A stretch of 64,000 bases of DNA from Chrysemys picta bellii (lineage: Eukaryota; Chordata; Testudines; Emydidae), in contig NC_088792.1 in the NCBI RefSeq assembly GCF_011386835.1, forward strand, positions 38,988,882 to 39,052,881. Direction: 5' to 3'. The first letter of the stretch is position 1, and each line of letters begins with the position of its first letter. A program made the position numbers and the translations under genes. The notes beneath the pieces are model-generated. The model was not told the DNA's origin, made no database searches, and saw nothing but the letters and a program-made list of their open reading frames with translations. Shown in pieces: positions 24,545 to 35,313 of the stretch.

Positions 24545-25065
24545 ATCTATGAATGTCTTGACAATGATGCGAGACGCAGTTATTTGCTTTTCTTTGATCA
24601 CAGTTCTATAGTTCGAACAATGGGTGAGGAACATGATGCACAATTATACCCTAACGATGCTGTTTACTAGAGTCTTTCATGTCCCCTCAATTTAATGTTA
24701 TTTCCCTTGACAATATATTTAAAGGCAATATCTTGCCATGTTTATCTGTGGTGGAAGCACTTTGGAGCAGGTTTCTGTGTCTTTTCCTAAGATGTTGTCT
24801 TTTTCCCTATGGCATAATAAACTAATATTTCCTCCATTCAATCTGCCCTACAACTAGGCATAATTGCACTGTCCATGCTATTAGTCACTATGCTCAGTCC
24901 TGGGTTTTGACTTATTTGGAGACAGTTCCTGCATAGCATGAAACAGCAGGATTTGGTCATAGCCAAAGTTCTATTAGAATTTCAATGAAGTTTTATCACC
25001 TGGGACATTTAAAAAAACAAGCTTGTTAAAATACCAGCAGCAAATGTATATTAAGAAACACTGTG
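24545..25065. other. Noncoding stretch, nothing recognised
   Basis: Unique-looking AT-rich sequence between CR1 remnants. Confidence 0.4.
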
Positions 25066-25069
25066 TTCA

Positions 25070-25136
25070 CAGGAAGATGGACTAGGTGATCTACTAGATC
25101 CTTTCCATCTCCAAGTTCTAGAGTTCTGATATTATA
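25070..25136 (+). mobile_element. CR1 3' tail remnant
   Basis: GGACTAGGTGATCTACTAGA followed by TCCTTTCCATCTCCAAGTTC is the last part of an old CR1 3' end. It is followed by a short (AC)n at 25147-25161. Confidence 0.75.
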
Positions 25137-25139
25137 AAA

Positions 25140-27790
25140 TGCAACCACACACACACACACAAATCTGGCAAGAAAAACCAGCCAATATTGAACCTCAAAC
25201 TGCAGTATGTTGTGGAGTATTAGATTAACACCGCAATATGCTGTAAAATGGCTGGTCTAGGCATTAGTTTTGCTTTCCTTGAAATCAATTATAACACTCC
25301 TATTGCCTTCAGTGGGAGGACTTTTATACTAAAAGCATCTTTGAGAGGAATTAACCCAACGAAACAAATTGTGAGACTATTTTGAACTTCCTGTTTGCTT
25401 GATTTGAACATATACTTTCATCTTAAATTATTTAACTTTATAGTTATCTCAACAGAAGTTGCTGTCATATTAGTATCTCCCTTCCTTTGATGCAGGGATA
25501 ATAGAATATTTCAATTGCTTTTGTTGGCCGTGAGACTATAATCACTTTTTAACCCTTTTTCAGCCAAGTCAAAGCAGAAATTAAAAATATTTTTTTTCTA
25601 AACACCAACTAGTCTTTCTAAAAATGTTGATAATGTTCTGCTTTTACAATGCTGACATAAGAAAGGGGACATGATGTAAGGAGGGAAACAACTGACATGT
25701 TATTGGAAATGGAACAGTGAAATCACATTCACTACATGAACTTGTGAACTTTGAGCATCTTGATCACCAGTGCGAGGCAGGTGGAAGGATCTAGGTGAGT
25801 CACATCACATTCTTCCACCCTAAAATACTGTGATAACAGAGTATGCAACTCTTGTGAAGAACCACTGCAGCTGTCACACTGTCCATTTTTAATACAATGT
25901 AACATGCTGATCTGTCTTTGACTGTGCAGTTATGGCAAAATTGCGAGCTCTTATGGTTTACTTCAGACAGCTTTTATGCTGCTCTCTCGTAACCACTTTT
26001 GCCCTATAAAAACATCTCCACAGTAGGATGCACAACCTTTTAGATGAGCATCTAACTCTATTAAATCCTAAAGAGCACAGCTATAAAATTACCCTATTAT
26101 TTTATGCTTTTAGCTAGAGCAGCCATCACTGGAGCTTTTGCTTTGCTTTCTGAGATAGAAACAGGTTAGTAGTTTGAAATTTTGATTTTCAAAATGCTCA
26201 AATTTTGTTCTTTTTAGGGCTTTGTAAATAACACAGCTCAGGAGTAAATAAAATAAAGATACCATTATACTATGTGACCTCTAAGAAATTTGCATTAACA
26301 ATATCTGCTTTTTTCTGTTACTGCTTGCACAGAGAACTTACATGATGTCCTGAACAGAATAAATTGAAAAAAAAAAAAAAAGCCAGAATTTGCTGCCCTT
26401 ATGTGATAACCTGAGAAAAGTTCTCTTGTGAGTGGAAGAGTAAATTAAATTGTTTGTTTTCTTTCCTCTTTCAGGAACAAAAGTTAGCCTGACTCCTAAG
26501 GGCCTAGGTCTTACAATAATCTGATGTGAAATTTTGAAGGAAATAAACCCCTGAAAATAGAGTAAATTGAAAGGAAGAACAATTGATATGAACACAATGA
26601 TTTGGATATTTTGAACAGCAGTACGTTACCGGTCTTGTTTCCAAACTATGCAGGCAGCCTCTTTGGAAGGGAGGTATGCTCGTATAATCGTCTTCATCCA
26701 TGCAGGTATGGCCAGGTTGAAGACTTAACCCACTATTTATTGTCTTGTATCCTGTACTGCCACCAGAGAAACAAATAGCTAGCTCCATTCCTGGCCCAGA
26801 TGCCTTTTACTACATCACGTCAGAAATCAGAAAATTTGCTACGGAATGAAAATGTTTACATTATATGGGCTGTGACCCTATTTGCCTGCTTAGCCATAAA
26901 AAACAAGAAAAACATATGTGAGAGGCTACTTCTGAGCTAACTAAAATAATGTACTACTTTTTTTTTTTTAAATCTTATGTTCGTATAGCATCTTAGAACT
27001 GGTGATTTTAAAGGGGTAACTGATTTTAGGGAAGGGTCTGTGTTCTTGCATTTTTAATTTGTGTTTTTAAAGCTATTGTGTGTCTTGAAATTGTATCAAT
27101 TTAAAATTTGTATTTTATAAATGACCTATGGCTAAGATGCTACATTAATAAACTTCAATATGAACAGAATGATGTAAATAGCATTCAAATAACCCCCCCC
27201 ACAATCTTATTCAAGTGTTTGAGAACATCCCATGGCATGAAACTATCTTCTGTCTACAGATATTGGTATGCAGTCAATATGACCTGGCAGCTCAAATATA
27301 CAAGTTGGGAATTTCCCACCTTCCTTTTTTGGACAGAAAATGAAATGCTCCGACTGGCTACTTTGGTTCAATTGCCTTCTCTCTGTCTCATCACTTGGAT
27401 CTTTTCAAGTAAAATCAACATTGCTTTAAAGCATGCTTTATCTTTGAAGAGAAATTAATCAACAGTACCTGTATTCAAAGGAAAGTCTTAAATTCCAATC
27501 CATAATCAAAAATTATTTTCAGGGAATCAAGGCTCATACAAAATTGAAAGTTATATATGTAGGAGAAAAGTCTCATATCAGAAGTTAAAGGCTATATAGA
27601 TATCTAACAATGAAACATACTTAACACAGCTTATCAGAGAAAGAAATATTTCTGTACAAACAGCCTCATTCATCACACAACCCTGATTAATTCCTTAAGT
27701 CCTTAACCTGTTTACTGTGTACCGCATGAGAAGGGGTTCAGTGGAAAAATACATATGTATTACATATGTGATTATGTAACTAAAAATGTG
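25140..27790. other. Noncoding stretch, nothing recognised
   Basis: AT-rich intergenic or intronic sequence. It holds an (AC)n at 25147-25161 and an A-run at 26367-26380. Frames such as 26338-26788 on the minus strand have no recognisable motif. Confidence 0.4.
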
Positions 27791-27920
27791 TATCATAGTG
27801 CATGCACAGGGGGGCACATTAAGATTGCACAGGAATCCTAAATTCTGGCATTTCCTAACTTTTAAGTGCTTGACTTTGCAGCCTGCATAACAGTCTTTTA
27901 ACATAGGTTTTTGGGTATGC
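27790..27920 (+). repeat. Dispersed repeat A, uninterrupted copy
   Basis: The segment with TGCATGCACAGGGGGGCAC, TAAATTCTGGCATTTCCTAA and GACTTTGCAGCC is homologous to 45430-45495 joined to 46702-46790. There, a 1.2-kb LTR splits it exactly at CTGGC (here 27845-27849). A third, inverted copy is at 63235-63320. The family is not named. Confidence 0.82.
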
Positions 27921-28599
27921 AATTTTCTAGTTTATTAATAGGCCAAAACCAAATTCTATTACGTGCAACTCTCATAACTACCACATCATCTATCATTTGT
28001 AGGGTTTGAAATGTGACCCTTCAGCACTTTCAGCTACACGACTAACTACAGTAGTTGGCAGTGGGAGAAGGTAGTTATCTAGGTAGGGAAAATGGGCTGC
28101 TGGGGTCAGGAGAGTAGTTGAGAGCCTGACCTGGGTCTCTCTTCCCCCTCACTTGGAGAGAGGCTGTCTGCTCCCAGGGTTCCCACTGCAGTGTGTGCCA
28201 TAGCTGCTCCTGCAGCAATAACATGGGCCTGGTCTAATATTAAAGTTCAGGTTCAGTTAGTCTTTTGACATGCTGCCGAAATTTTGCAGAAAAGGAAAGT
28301 GGCTAGAGGGAAATGATTTTCAAAACTTTATATCCAAGCCAAATCTTAACAGAATTTCATGGGACCAAAAAAAAAGAGGCACTTCTTTGGCTCCAGGGCT
28401 TTCTCCCTGCTGATTTCAAAACCCTGCTGCAAACAATGGAGGTATTAGAGCTTTCAGCTCCATCCAAACAGTCTATAAATACTTGAAGTGTGTTAATTCC
28501 AAAGATGAAGAGGAATTAATTAAGGCCTGTGCCTAAGTCCACTGAAGATAATGGGAGTCTTTTAATTGACTCCAGTGGGCTCTCGAACCAGACTTTAGT

Positions 28600-28670
28600 T
28601 TGATATAAAGAATGAAATATAGAATGATATAAATATATAATATAAATATAGAATGATATAAAGAATGAAA
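28600..28670. repeat. Imperfect AT-rich tandem repeat
   Basis: Units of GATATAAAGAATGAAAT and TATAAATATAGAATGATAT recur three to four times. A local, low-complexity duplication. Confidence 0.75.
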
Positions 28671-28740
28671 TTAAGAGAGGAAAGATTTAGGAGGACTATC
28701 AAGAAAAAATTCCTAGTAGTGAGATGTATTCAGCTGTCGA

Positions 28741-29020
28741 AGGCTTTGTCTACATGGGAAAGATTTTCAGTATAACTTAAGATGTGAATTTAAACCAAGA
28801 TGGTTATATCAGTATAACCTACCATGCAGACGCTCTTATTCAGTATAAGAGCATCCTTTTCTTGTTTAGTTTATGTTGCTTAGGAAGGGGTTAAAACTAA
28901 TTCAAATAAGAAAAAGAAAAAAGCCACTCTTGTATTGGAATAAGAGTGAGCACACAGGGTATTATACCAACATGACTATATCTGTATAACTGGTAAAACC
29001 TTCCCATGGAGACAAGGTCT
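28741..29020. mobile_element. MITE with ~27-bp terminal inverted repeats
   Basis: The left end AGGCTTTGTCTACATGGGAA is the inverted complement, with a few mismatches, of the right end ending TTCCCATGGAGACAAGGTCT. Subterminal AGTATAACT words are also inverted. At 280 bp without coding capacity, it is a nonautonomous DNA transposon. No clear target duplication was seen. Confidence 0.7.
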
Positions 29021-29119
29021 AATAGTCTGAAGGGAAATAATAGACGCCTTGTTGTATGGAACCTATACAACTAGACTGGATAAAACATTATAAGATCTAT
29101 AGTAGAGAATAAGTTTATC

Positions 29120-29178
29120 TTTACATGGGGGTGGACTTGATGGTCTGGCCTTTACTACCAACAATGTCTATGATCCAA
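29120..29178 (+). mobile_element. CR1-like 3' tail remnant
   Basis: GGGGTGGACTTGATGGTCTGGCC then TGTCTATGATCC resembles the CR1 3' terminus. It is short and old. Confidence 0.5.
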
Positions 29179-29179
29179 A

Positions 29180-29779
29180 GTCCCAATGCACTGTTTACAA
29201 GTTTCATTTTATGAGAGACTGCTTTTGGTTTGAACCTTGATTTCAAAATTGTTAACACTTCATGACCACCTGCTGATTTTATTACTGTTGTCTGGGCCTG
29301 CATTTGGAAATTTGCTACTATATCACACAATTTTATTAAATAGAAGTATATGTGAGAGAATTTCTCTACATTCTTGTTGTAAGAGGCTCTTGTCTACTTA
29401 TCCCTGTCAGACTTCTGGAGGCCGCTGCTGGTTTTGTTTAAATGTTTACTCTTAGTCAGCATTATGCATTATTTTAACAGCAAAAGATGGCATATAAACA
29501 CCCTTTATCTACACTTCCCACCCACAGGGCTGCTACTTCAAAGATCAACCCATTCATCTTTGTTTCAAGATGTGCTGTAAGTTTTGTTCTGACAGGGATG
29601 TTGAGAATCAAACCGTGACTGTACTTGATCACAGTAGGATCTTCATGAAAATCCATCTGCAAGTTGAGTTATAAGGCTTACCTGTCTAGGTCAATTTGCA
29701 AACTACAAGAATGATAAGAAGGAAAAAAAAAAGAGCAGTTTTGTTTCATAGTGGGGTATACCACTGTAAGTAGAATAGA
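29180..29779. other. Noncoding stretch, nothing recognised
   Basis: No repeat family or coding signal is recognised. Confidence 0.4.
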
Positions 29780-30849
29780 CAGGGCTGGTTTAAGTAAAGG
29801 GTCCTCTGTGAAGTCACATGATTAGGACCCCCAGGCTAAAAGACTCAATTCAGTGTGATACATCTGCTAACAGAAGTTGGTCCAATAAAAGATATTACCT
29901 CATTCTGCCTGCCACAAATTCCTATGCAATGATGCTCAGAGGTGGCAGGGGATGCGGGGTGGGTGGCTCCATCTCCAAAGAGGTGGGGAGAAAAGGTGCT
30001 GTGTCCAGAGCTGCTGCAACTGTGGAGGGAGTGAATGGAAGCATGAATGGAAGCTTCCTGTAAAATAGCTGGAGGAGGAAAAACCTTCAATATGTCACAA
30101 CCAGGGTCATGAAAAAGCAGGAGAAATCCTGGTTCCCCAGGGGGCTCACTTTATTATCACTACAGACCTTTCAACCAGTATATAGCATCTCCAGAAGCAG
30201 TGAAACTAGCACTTCAACCTGTTCCTGTGAGATGGAGTCCCCATGAGTCACACCCCATGGCTGCAGGCAGGGGTGCAACCATAATTTTACTAAGAAGAGG
30301 GCCCAGGGAGAAGACCTCTCTCCAGTAGGGTGCCTCTCCTGGGACAGAGAAGATGATGGGGCATAGGGTTCCCTGTGTGCATGGCTTGCAGAGGGCAGAA
30401 ACAGCTGCAGGCAGGTATGCCTGGCTGTAGCTGAGGAAGAAAGCGCTGGGACATGCTGAGCCCAGGTCCCCGGTGCCAGGGCGGGGCACAGCCTGAAAAG
30501 TACAGGGGGAGGTACCATGCAGCACTGGAGGCTCTCCGTGCTCCCACTCCTCATGGAAAACCCCAGCATCTGGGCTGGAGCCCTCATCCCTGCTGCTGCC
30601 CAACCTGGGCAAAGGGCTTGGGAAAGTGCCAGGGAGGGCAGTTGGGATTGTGGGCACCTCAGACCATCACCTTCTGTGTGGGTGGCGAGGTTACCTAGCA
30701 CTACTTTCTTAGGCATGGCAGGGAGGGGAGATGACAGCTGCTTGGTCTTTGCTCAGAGCTGGCCAATGGGGGGCTTGGGAGGGGACCCCTGCCCTCCCAC
30801 CCTCATTGTTCCACTGGCTGCAGATTTGGTATCATCTGAACCAGCTCTG
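29780..30849. mobile_element. Probable hAT-like element with GC-rich interior
   Basis: The left end CAGGGCTGGTTTAAG and the inverted complement of the right end, CAGAGCTGGTTCAG, match with few differences. The flanks AGAATAGA (29772-29779) and AGAGCAGA (30850-30857) agree at 6 of 8 bases. The interior, GC-rich from 29930 on, holds many long spurious frames (up to 181 codons on the minus strand) with no transposase motif. A block at 29868-29902 (CAGAAGTTGGTCCAATAAAA) looks like part of another dispersed turtle repeat. Confidence 0.5.
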
Positions 30850-31084
30850 AGAGCAGAACTAAACTTGTCAAGTCAATGAACAAAACACTTTTAATCATGC
30901 ACTTGCCTTACTTTTTTAACAAATTATATCTGATGACTTAGGGGCTGGCTCTGCAGACACATGAATAGTCCTGGTAGAGGAAAGTTATTCACACGAGTGT
31001 TTGCAGGATCTGGGCTACACTGGAAATTCATTTGCAGTGTATCTCTCAGTCAGTGTGAATTAGCAGGATTCGGTTTCTGTGTTT

Positions 31085-31580
31085 TATAGGTGGAGCTGCT
31101 AGCACCACCTAGACTTATGGTTGCCTGATGCTTTCCATTAGATCACCTGTTTTTAGTTGCTTACAACTTACTTAAGCTTTAACCATCCAGGCTGAAATTT
31201 TCTGTGCCAAGTGTCTGCCTCAAGCTGAATTTTTTGGAAAGTTTAGGCTAAAACGCTCAACCATTTTCGAGAATAAGATTATGGAAAAATGCTTTGTTTT
31301 GGCTATGTTACAAAAATTCTTACAATGGTTTCTTGAGAACCTCTCTAGCACCTCCGTGCTTTGGACCTGGGATTTGAAATTTGGCAGAGGAGTTACCCTG
31401 GTGTCAAAGCTGTGCCTTCTGCTGTTCCTGTGAAAGTCTGCACAAATATGGCCAAATTATGAGCCTCTGAAAATTTGCAGTTCATACATGTTCGCACAAG
31501 TAGGAAGTTGTTAGAGCTAAGTTCTCCAAAGATTTCATCTGTACTGGATGTGACAGATATTGCAACCCATGCAATATCTT
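31085..31580 (+). repeat. Dispersed repeat B, uninterrupted copy
   Basis: Homologous to 43737-44720 over several blocks: TTTTTAGTTGCTTACAACTT, GATTTGAAATTTGGCAGAGG, TGCTGTTCCTGTGAAA and TTCTCCAAAGATT. At the point where the second copy carries a hAT-like insertion, this copy reads straight through (about 31460). No coding function is recognised. Confidence 0.8.
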
Positions 31581-31746
31581 TGGGTAACATATGTTATGTA
31601 TCAATGTGGACCACGGATTGAGCTCCAGAGAGTGAGTGGGTTACCACAGTTCCTCCTGGAATTAAAAACGGTGGGACGTGATTAATGTAAGTGGGGCATT
31701 TGTCTCTCTGTAGTAGGGAATTTCTGTATGTACAGGGTTGCATTCT

Positions 31747-31840
31747 ATGCATCTGATGAAGTGGGCTGTAGCCCACGAAAACTTATGCTCAAATAAATTT
31801 GTTAGTCTCTAAGGTGCCACAAGTACTCCTGTTCTTTTTG
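31747..31840 (+). mobile_element. Short retroposon copy
   Basis: The same family as 13106 and 14871, starting further upstream (GATGAAGTGGGCTGTAGCCC) and carrying CAAATAAATTTGTTAGTCTC, then GGTGCCACAAGTACTCC. It stops at GTTCTTTTTG without the 3' GGATACAGAC part. Confidence 0.85.
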
Positions 31841-31849
31841 AGTGACTAA

Positions 31850-32733
31850 AGGATCTCAGTACTTACCCACCTTGACTTTCCCTCCCAGTCCCTCATGAGC
31901 AGGACTCACACCCTACAGGGAGGACTGAACCCAAGGGTTCCTGGGTTTACCTCAGTCCATGCGCAACTGTGGGCAGGGACAAGGGCGCCCCTACTCCAGG
32001 ACACTTCTAACTCCTTTGTTACCCTTTTAACCCGTAACCACTGCCATTCTCTTAAACACATATACAATTTATTTACACCAAAGCTGTTTCTTTGGGGATT
32101 AAAGAGCATGTCACAGCGTAAGCACAGCGAGGAAGTGGCTTGGGTAAGATTCAAAATAGCAGTTTCTTAAATGCAATCAGCTTTACAGTTAAAATCAATG
32201 TATGAGTCCAGTGTCCTTTTTCTAGACCTGCGGCTGTGGCACTGCCCCAGAATGGGATAGAACCCGTTCTCCACCCTGGGTTCTGGCACTTAATGTTCTC
32301 TCAACAGCCTTTTGGAAAGGGGCCCATCTCTTCCTCTCGCCCTAGACTAGTGCACACAACCCTGCTGCAGAGCAGGAGACTCACCCCACCACTATCACTC
32401 AAATGCTTCTCCGACTCCGGCTGCTGCTCTGACCCCGGGCTGTTGCACCCTGTCTGGCTTTGCCCTGGACGACTGCTTTGGTTTGCTGCACTCTCCCCAG
32501 CTCAGCTCTCTCACTGGCTCTGCCCTCACAGCCCCAGCTCACATGGAGGAAAGCCCTTGGTTCCTGAATCCCTCATTGGCTCTCCCCCCGCTGTCAACCC
32601 GGCTGCCTTGGAGTGCTGGCCTCTTCCCATTGGCCCCAGTCTCAGGATCCTGACTCCTCTTCAGCCGTTTCCATTTCTCCTGGTATTGGGAGAGGGCCAA
32701 CCAAAAAAATCTCACTAAGTTTCAGTAAGGGGC
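31850..32733 (-). mobile_element. Possible minus-strand LTR-like repeat
   Basis: C-rich + strand sequence with a minus-strand AATAAA at about 32065. Its right edge abuts TGTCACA at 32734, consistent with an LTR beginning TGTGACAG on the minus strand. The left end and target duplication were not found. The 160-codon plus-strand frame at 32236-32718 has no motif and is treated as spurious. Confidence 0.35.
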
Positions 32734-33330
32734 TGTCACAGGGTGTATATACCCCATGCTGGCCCAGCAACCCAGGAGTTAATGCAGGTACTGCTGGCCA
32801 ATGCTGATTGGGAGCCTCACAGCAGTTGGGAAGATAAAAAGGGCTGGGAAGCAGGGGAGCATGGTGGCTGCCAGAAGAGCAAGCAGGCTGGAGAAGGGAA
32901 CTCCTGCCAAGCAAGCTGCTCAGAGACAGCACCTTGAGAAGGGATGACTGGATCAACAGGCTGAAATGCCTACAGAAACCAGGGGAGGAAGGAGAGAGGT
33001 CAGGGCACAGCTGGAGTCATTGAATCCTGATTCTGCGTGTCTGGCTTAACAGCTCTGAGCTAGAACCCAGTGGAGTGGGCAGGTGTGGGCTTCCTTACCA
33101 ACCACCTTGAGAGTCTTGAGAATTGAGGGGATTTCCAGACCCTCTGGGCAGCAGGACCAGCTGACACTTCCAGGTATACGGAGAAAACCCTTACACCCCA
33201 GGAGGACTCAGGCAAGGGGAACAGACTGACTGCCTTGCCAGATCGAGTGAACTTTGGTGCAATGCCCCACCTGGCCAGAAGGGGTGTTGTTGCACCAACA
33301 CTAGCCCACAAGGGCCAACAGCCCCCTTAA
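32734..33330 (+). mobile_element. LTR-like repeat related to the 57.6-kb LTR
   Basis: It starts TGTCACAGGGTGTATATACC, close to the start of the LTR at 57644, and has a TATA-like GATAAAAAGGGC near 32833. It shares the block GAACCCAGTGGAGTGGGCAGG (33063) with the counterpart near 58080. There are no internal viral genes, so it is at most a solo LTR. The right end is uncertain. Confidence 0.6.
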
Positions 33331-33750
33331 ATTAAGGTGAATCACTTAGGTTGTAAACACCTCCAGAGAGGTACCACCCTCTGGGGAAGCTTTTATGTAG
33401 TGTTTCAAACTGGGTGCTCCATAGGCCAACATACAGCTTTGGATATAAAAAGGCTGGGTTTAAACTGACTCAGTGAGAGCAATGCATAGGCACTGGCCAT
33501 TAGACAGATTGGCTTGCTGGAGATATCACAGTGTAAGGCAGGGAGCTATGCAGCCTTAAAACTTCTGGTCAGAAAGGAATGGGACAAGGCCCAGAGACGA
33601 GTTACTGCAGGAGAACTGAGGCCTGGGGCAGATTTAAGGGTCAGAGTATGGTCAGCCAAAATGCAGCATGGGGCCCAGTGGTCAGATCACCTGAGGCTTC
33701 TTTAAACATAAAAAGTTAAAATAAAATAAAAATCACAGGCCTTAACAAAA
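33330..33750. other. Unresolved repeat-like stretch
   Basis: Contains a TATA-like GGATATAAAAAGGCTGGG at 33440, reminiscent of LTR promoters, but no ends could be placed. Confidence 0.3.
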
Positions 33751-33758
33751 GTGAAATC

Positions 33759-34358
33759 TCACTTAAATTGTGTTGTCTTGTGTATTTCCAATGATTGGAA
33801 CCTCCCATCACAGAGACACTTTTCCTTGGCAAATTGTTCTGTGATGCTGCCCATGCCAAATCTTGCTGTCTCATCTTTCTCAATTGCAAGGAAAGCAAGG
33901 TCACTCAGCCATGTCTGTGATAGTGCTGAACACATGTAGTTTTTGACGCATCTTAATGTGGGCATTGTGCATTCAGCACTAGCCACTCCAACTGGTCTTA
34001 TCTTCGGCAAACTAGGTTAATTTGATGTGCTGGCCAGTGCTGGCATGCTTGAATTCACTTTGTCTCCCTTACCTGAAAGATATTCTCTCATTTTTGCTTG
34101 CAATCCTCCATGAGCGCCAGCCATAACACCGATCCCATCATATCCCTATTGAGACATGTACTTGGGATCTAATCCATACTTGCAGAATACAACATTAGTT
34201 AACTGGTCACACAAGGATGCAGCATCTGCCACACTTACTCCCACAAAGTGCTGTTATACATCTTCTTTTCCTTCAATAAGATCAATATTAACAAAGTGAA
34301 GCAAAATGGCCACTTGATCAGCATGACTAATATCTGTGGTTGCATCTGCAAAGACAGT
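33759..34358 (-). pseudogene. hAT transposase relic (DUF4371 part plus dimerisation domain)
   Basis: One minus-strand frame reads through the region with three stops: TAA at 34254-34256, TAG at 34146-34148 and TAA at 34017-34019. The upstream part, FADATTDISHADQVAILLHF, then GYDGIGVMAGAHGGLQA, matches the catalytic-region blocks of hAT/ZMYM-like transposases (DUF4371). The downstream part, VGVASAECTMPTLRCVKNYM followed by SQTWLSDLAFLAIEKDE, matches the C-terminal hAT dimerisation region. The central several hundred residues are missing between about 34070 and 34010, so this is an internally deleted, dead copy. The frame is preserved across the deletion. Family is firm; subfamily is inferred. 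Confidence 0.83.
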
Positions 34359-35313
34359 AAAAAAAAAAAGTAGCTTCCTTGTAGCTATTAAGTATGAACC
34401 TCCTGGTTTCTGATGCTAAAAAGACTTATAAGTTCATCAGTAAATGCCGTCAGTTGCGCTGGTTTCAACCAAAGTTTCTCTGGAAATATCAGCTACTACT
34501 ACAAGGTGCAACTGCAGTGGTATTGCACATATCATCTTCCTGACTTAAGCCTTGACACAATGACAGATTCATGCTTGCAGAACTGAGATGTAGTTCTTGA
34601 CTTTCTATTTCAGAATGAAGGGATAAGGAAATGTACAAAATGAAATTTTCTGCTGCTTAGGATCTTTAAAGGCAGTTTACTGTATAGCACATTTTTCTTT
34701 TCGTTTTTTAAAATTAGACTTAATATTTATGGTTTTTATTTTCAGACATCTTCTAGTAGGAGAATAACTAAGCTGGAAGTATAGGCCTAAATAGAGTGTA
34801 TTTTTGTGCTGCTTATTTATCCTTAAATTGTGGGGATAATCCTAAAAAAATGTTGATTTTTTTTCTGTGCAGAATCTAGCAGAGATAGAGTGAGGCTGGC
34901 TGTGGAGAGTATTGTGGAGCTGGGGAGAGGCCGGATCAGTCAGACACAGACATCTCAATGTCTCACAGCAAGAGGATATGGAGGCTATAGAAACAAAACT
35001 ACATTTCCCCAAGCAGCCCCTTCAGCAAGGGAGCATGCCCAGTAGCTTTGACCCTTGCAGGAAAGGGTAGGAAACTCCTACTACCACCAGCCACTGCTGG
35101 GCATGCTCAAATGCGGTGGAATTTTGCAAAGGCATTGCAGTACAGTGGGTGCTGATGGATAGGGAACCATGTTAGACACATGAAACCCTGTGTAATTGCA
35201 TCAGCCCTGAGGCAGCGAGGGGACCCCTCGCCAGGGTGACTGACTCAGTTACTTGTGAGGGTAGAGCCCTAGGCCTGAGTGGGAGGTAGGAGATGGGCAG
35301 ATGGCTATGGAAT
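34359..35313. other. Flank of the hAT relic, partly transposon-derived
   Basis: The 34360-34620 part may hold more upstream transposase sequence on the minus strand, but no block is clear. An A-run (34358-34370) and a T-rich run at 34855 are present. Beyond 34870 nothing is recognised. Confidence 0.35.

Noticed and set aside
30171..30716. 181-codon minus-strand open frame
   Set aside because: Inside the GC-rich interior of a probable hAT-like element, with no transposase or host-protein motif.
32236..32718. 160-codon plus-strand open frame rich in Pro/Ser/Leu
   Set aside because: Lies in a probable LTR-like repeat, has no motif and follows base composition.
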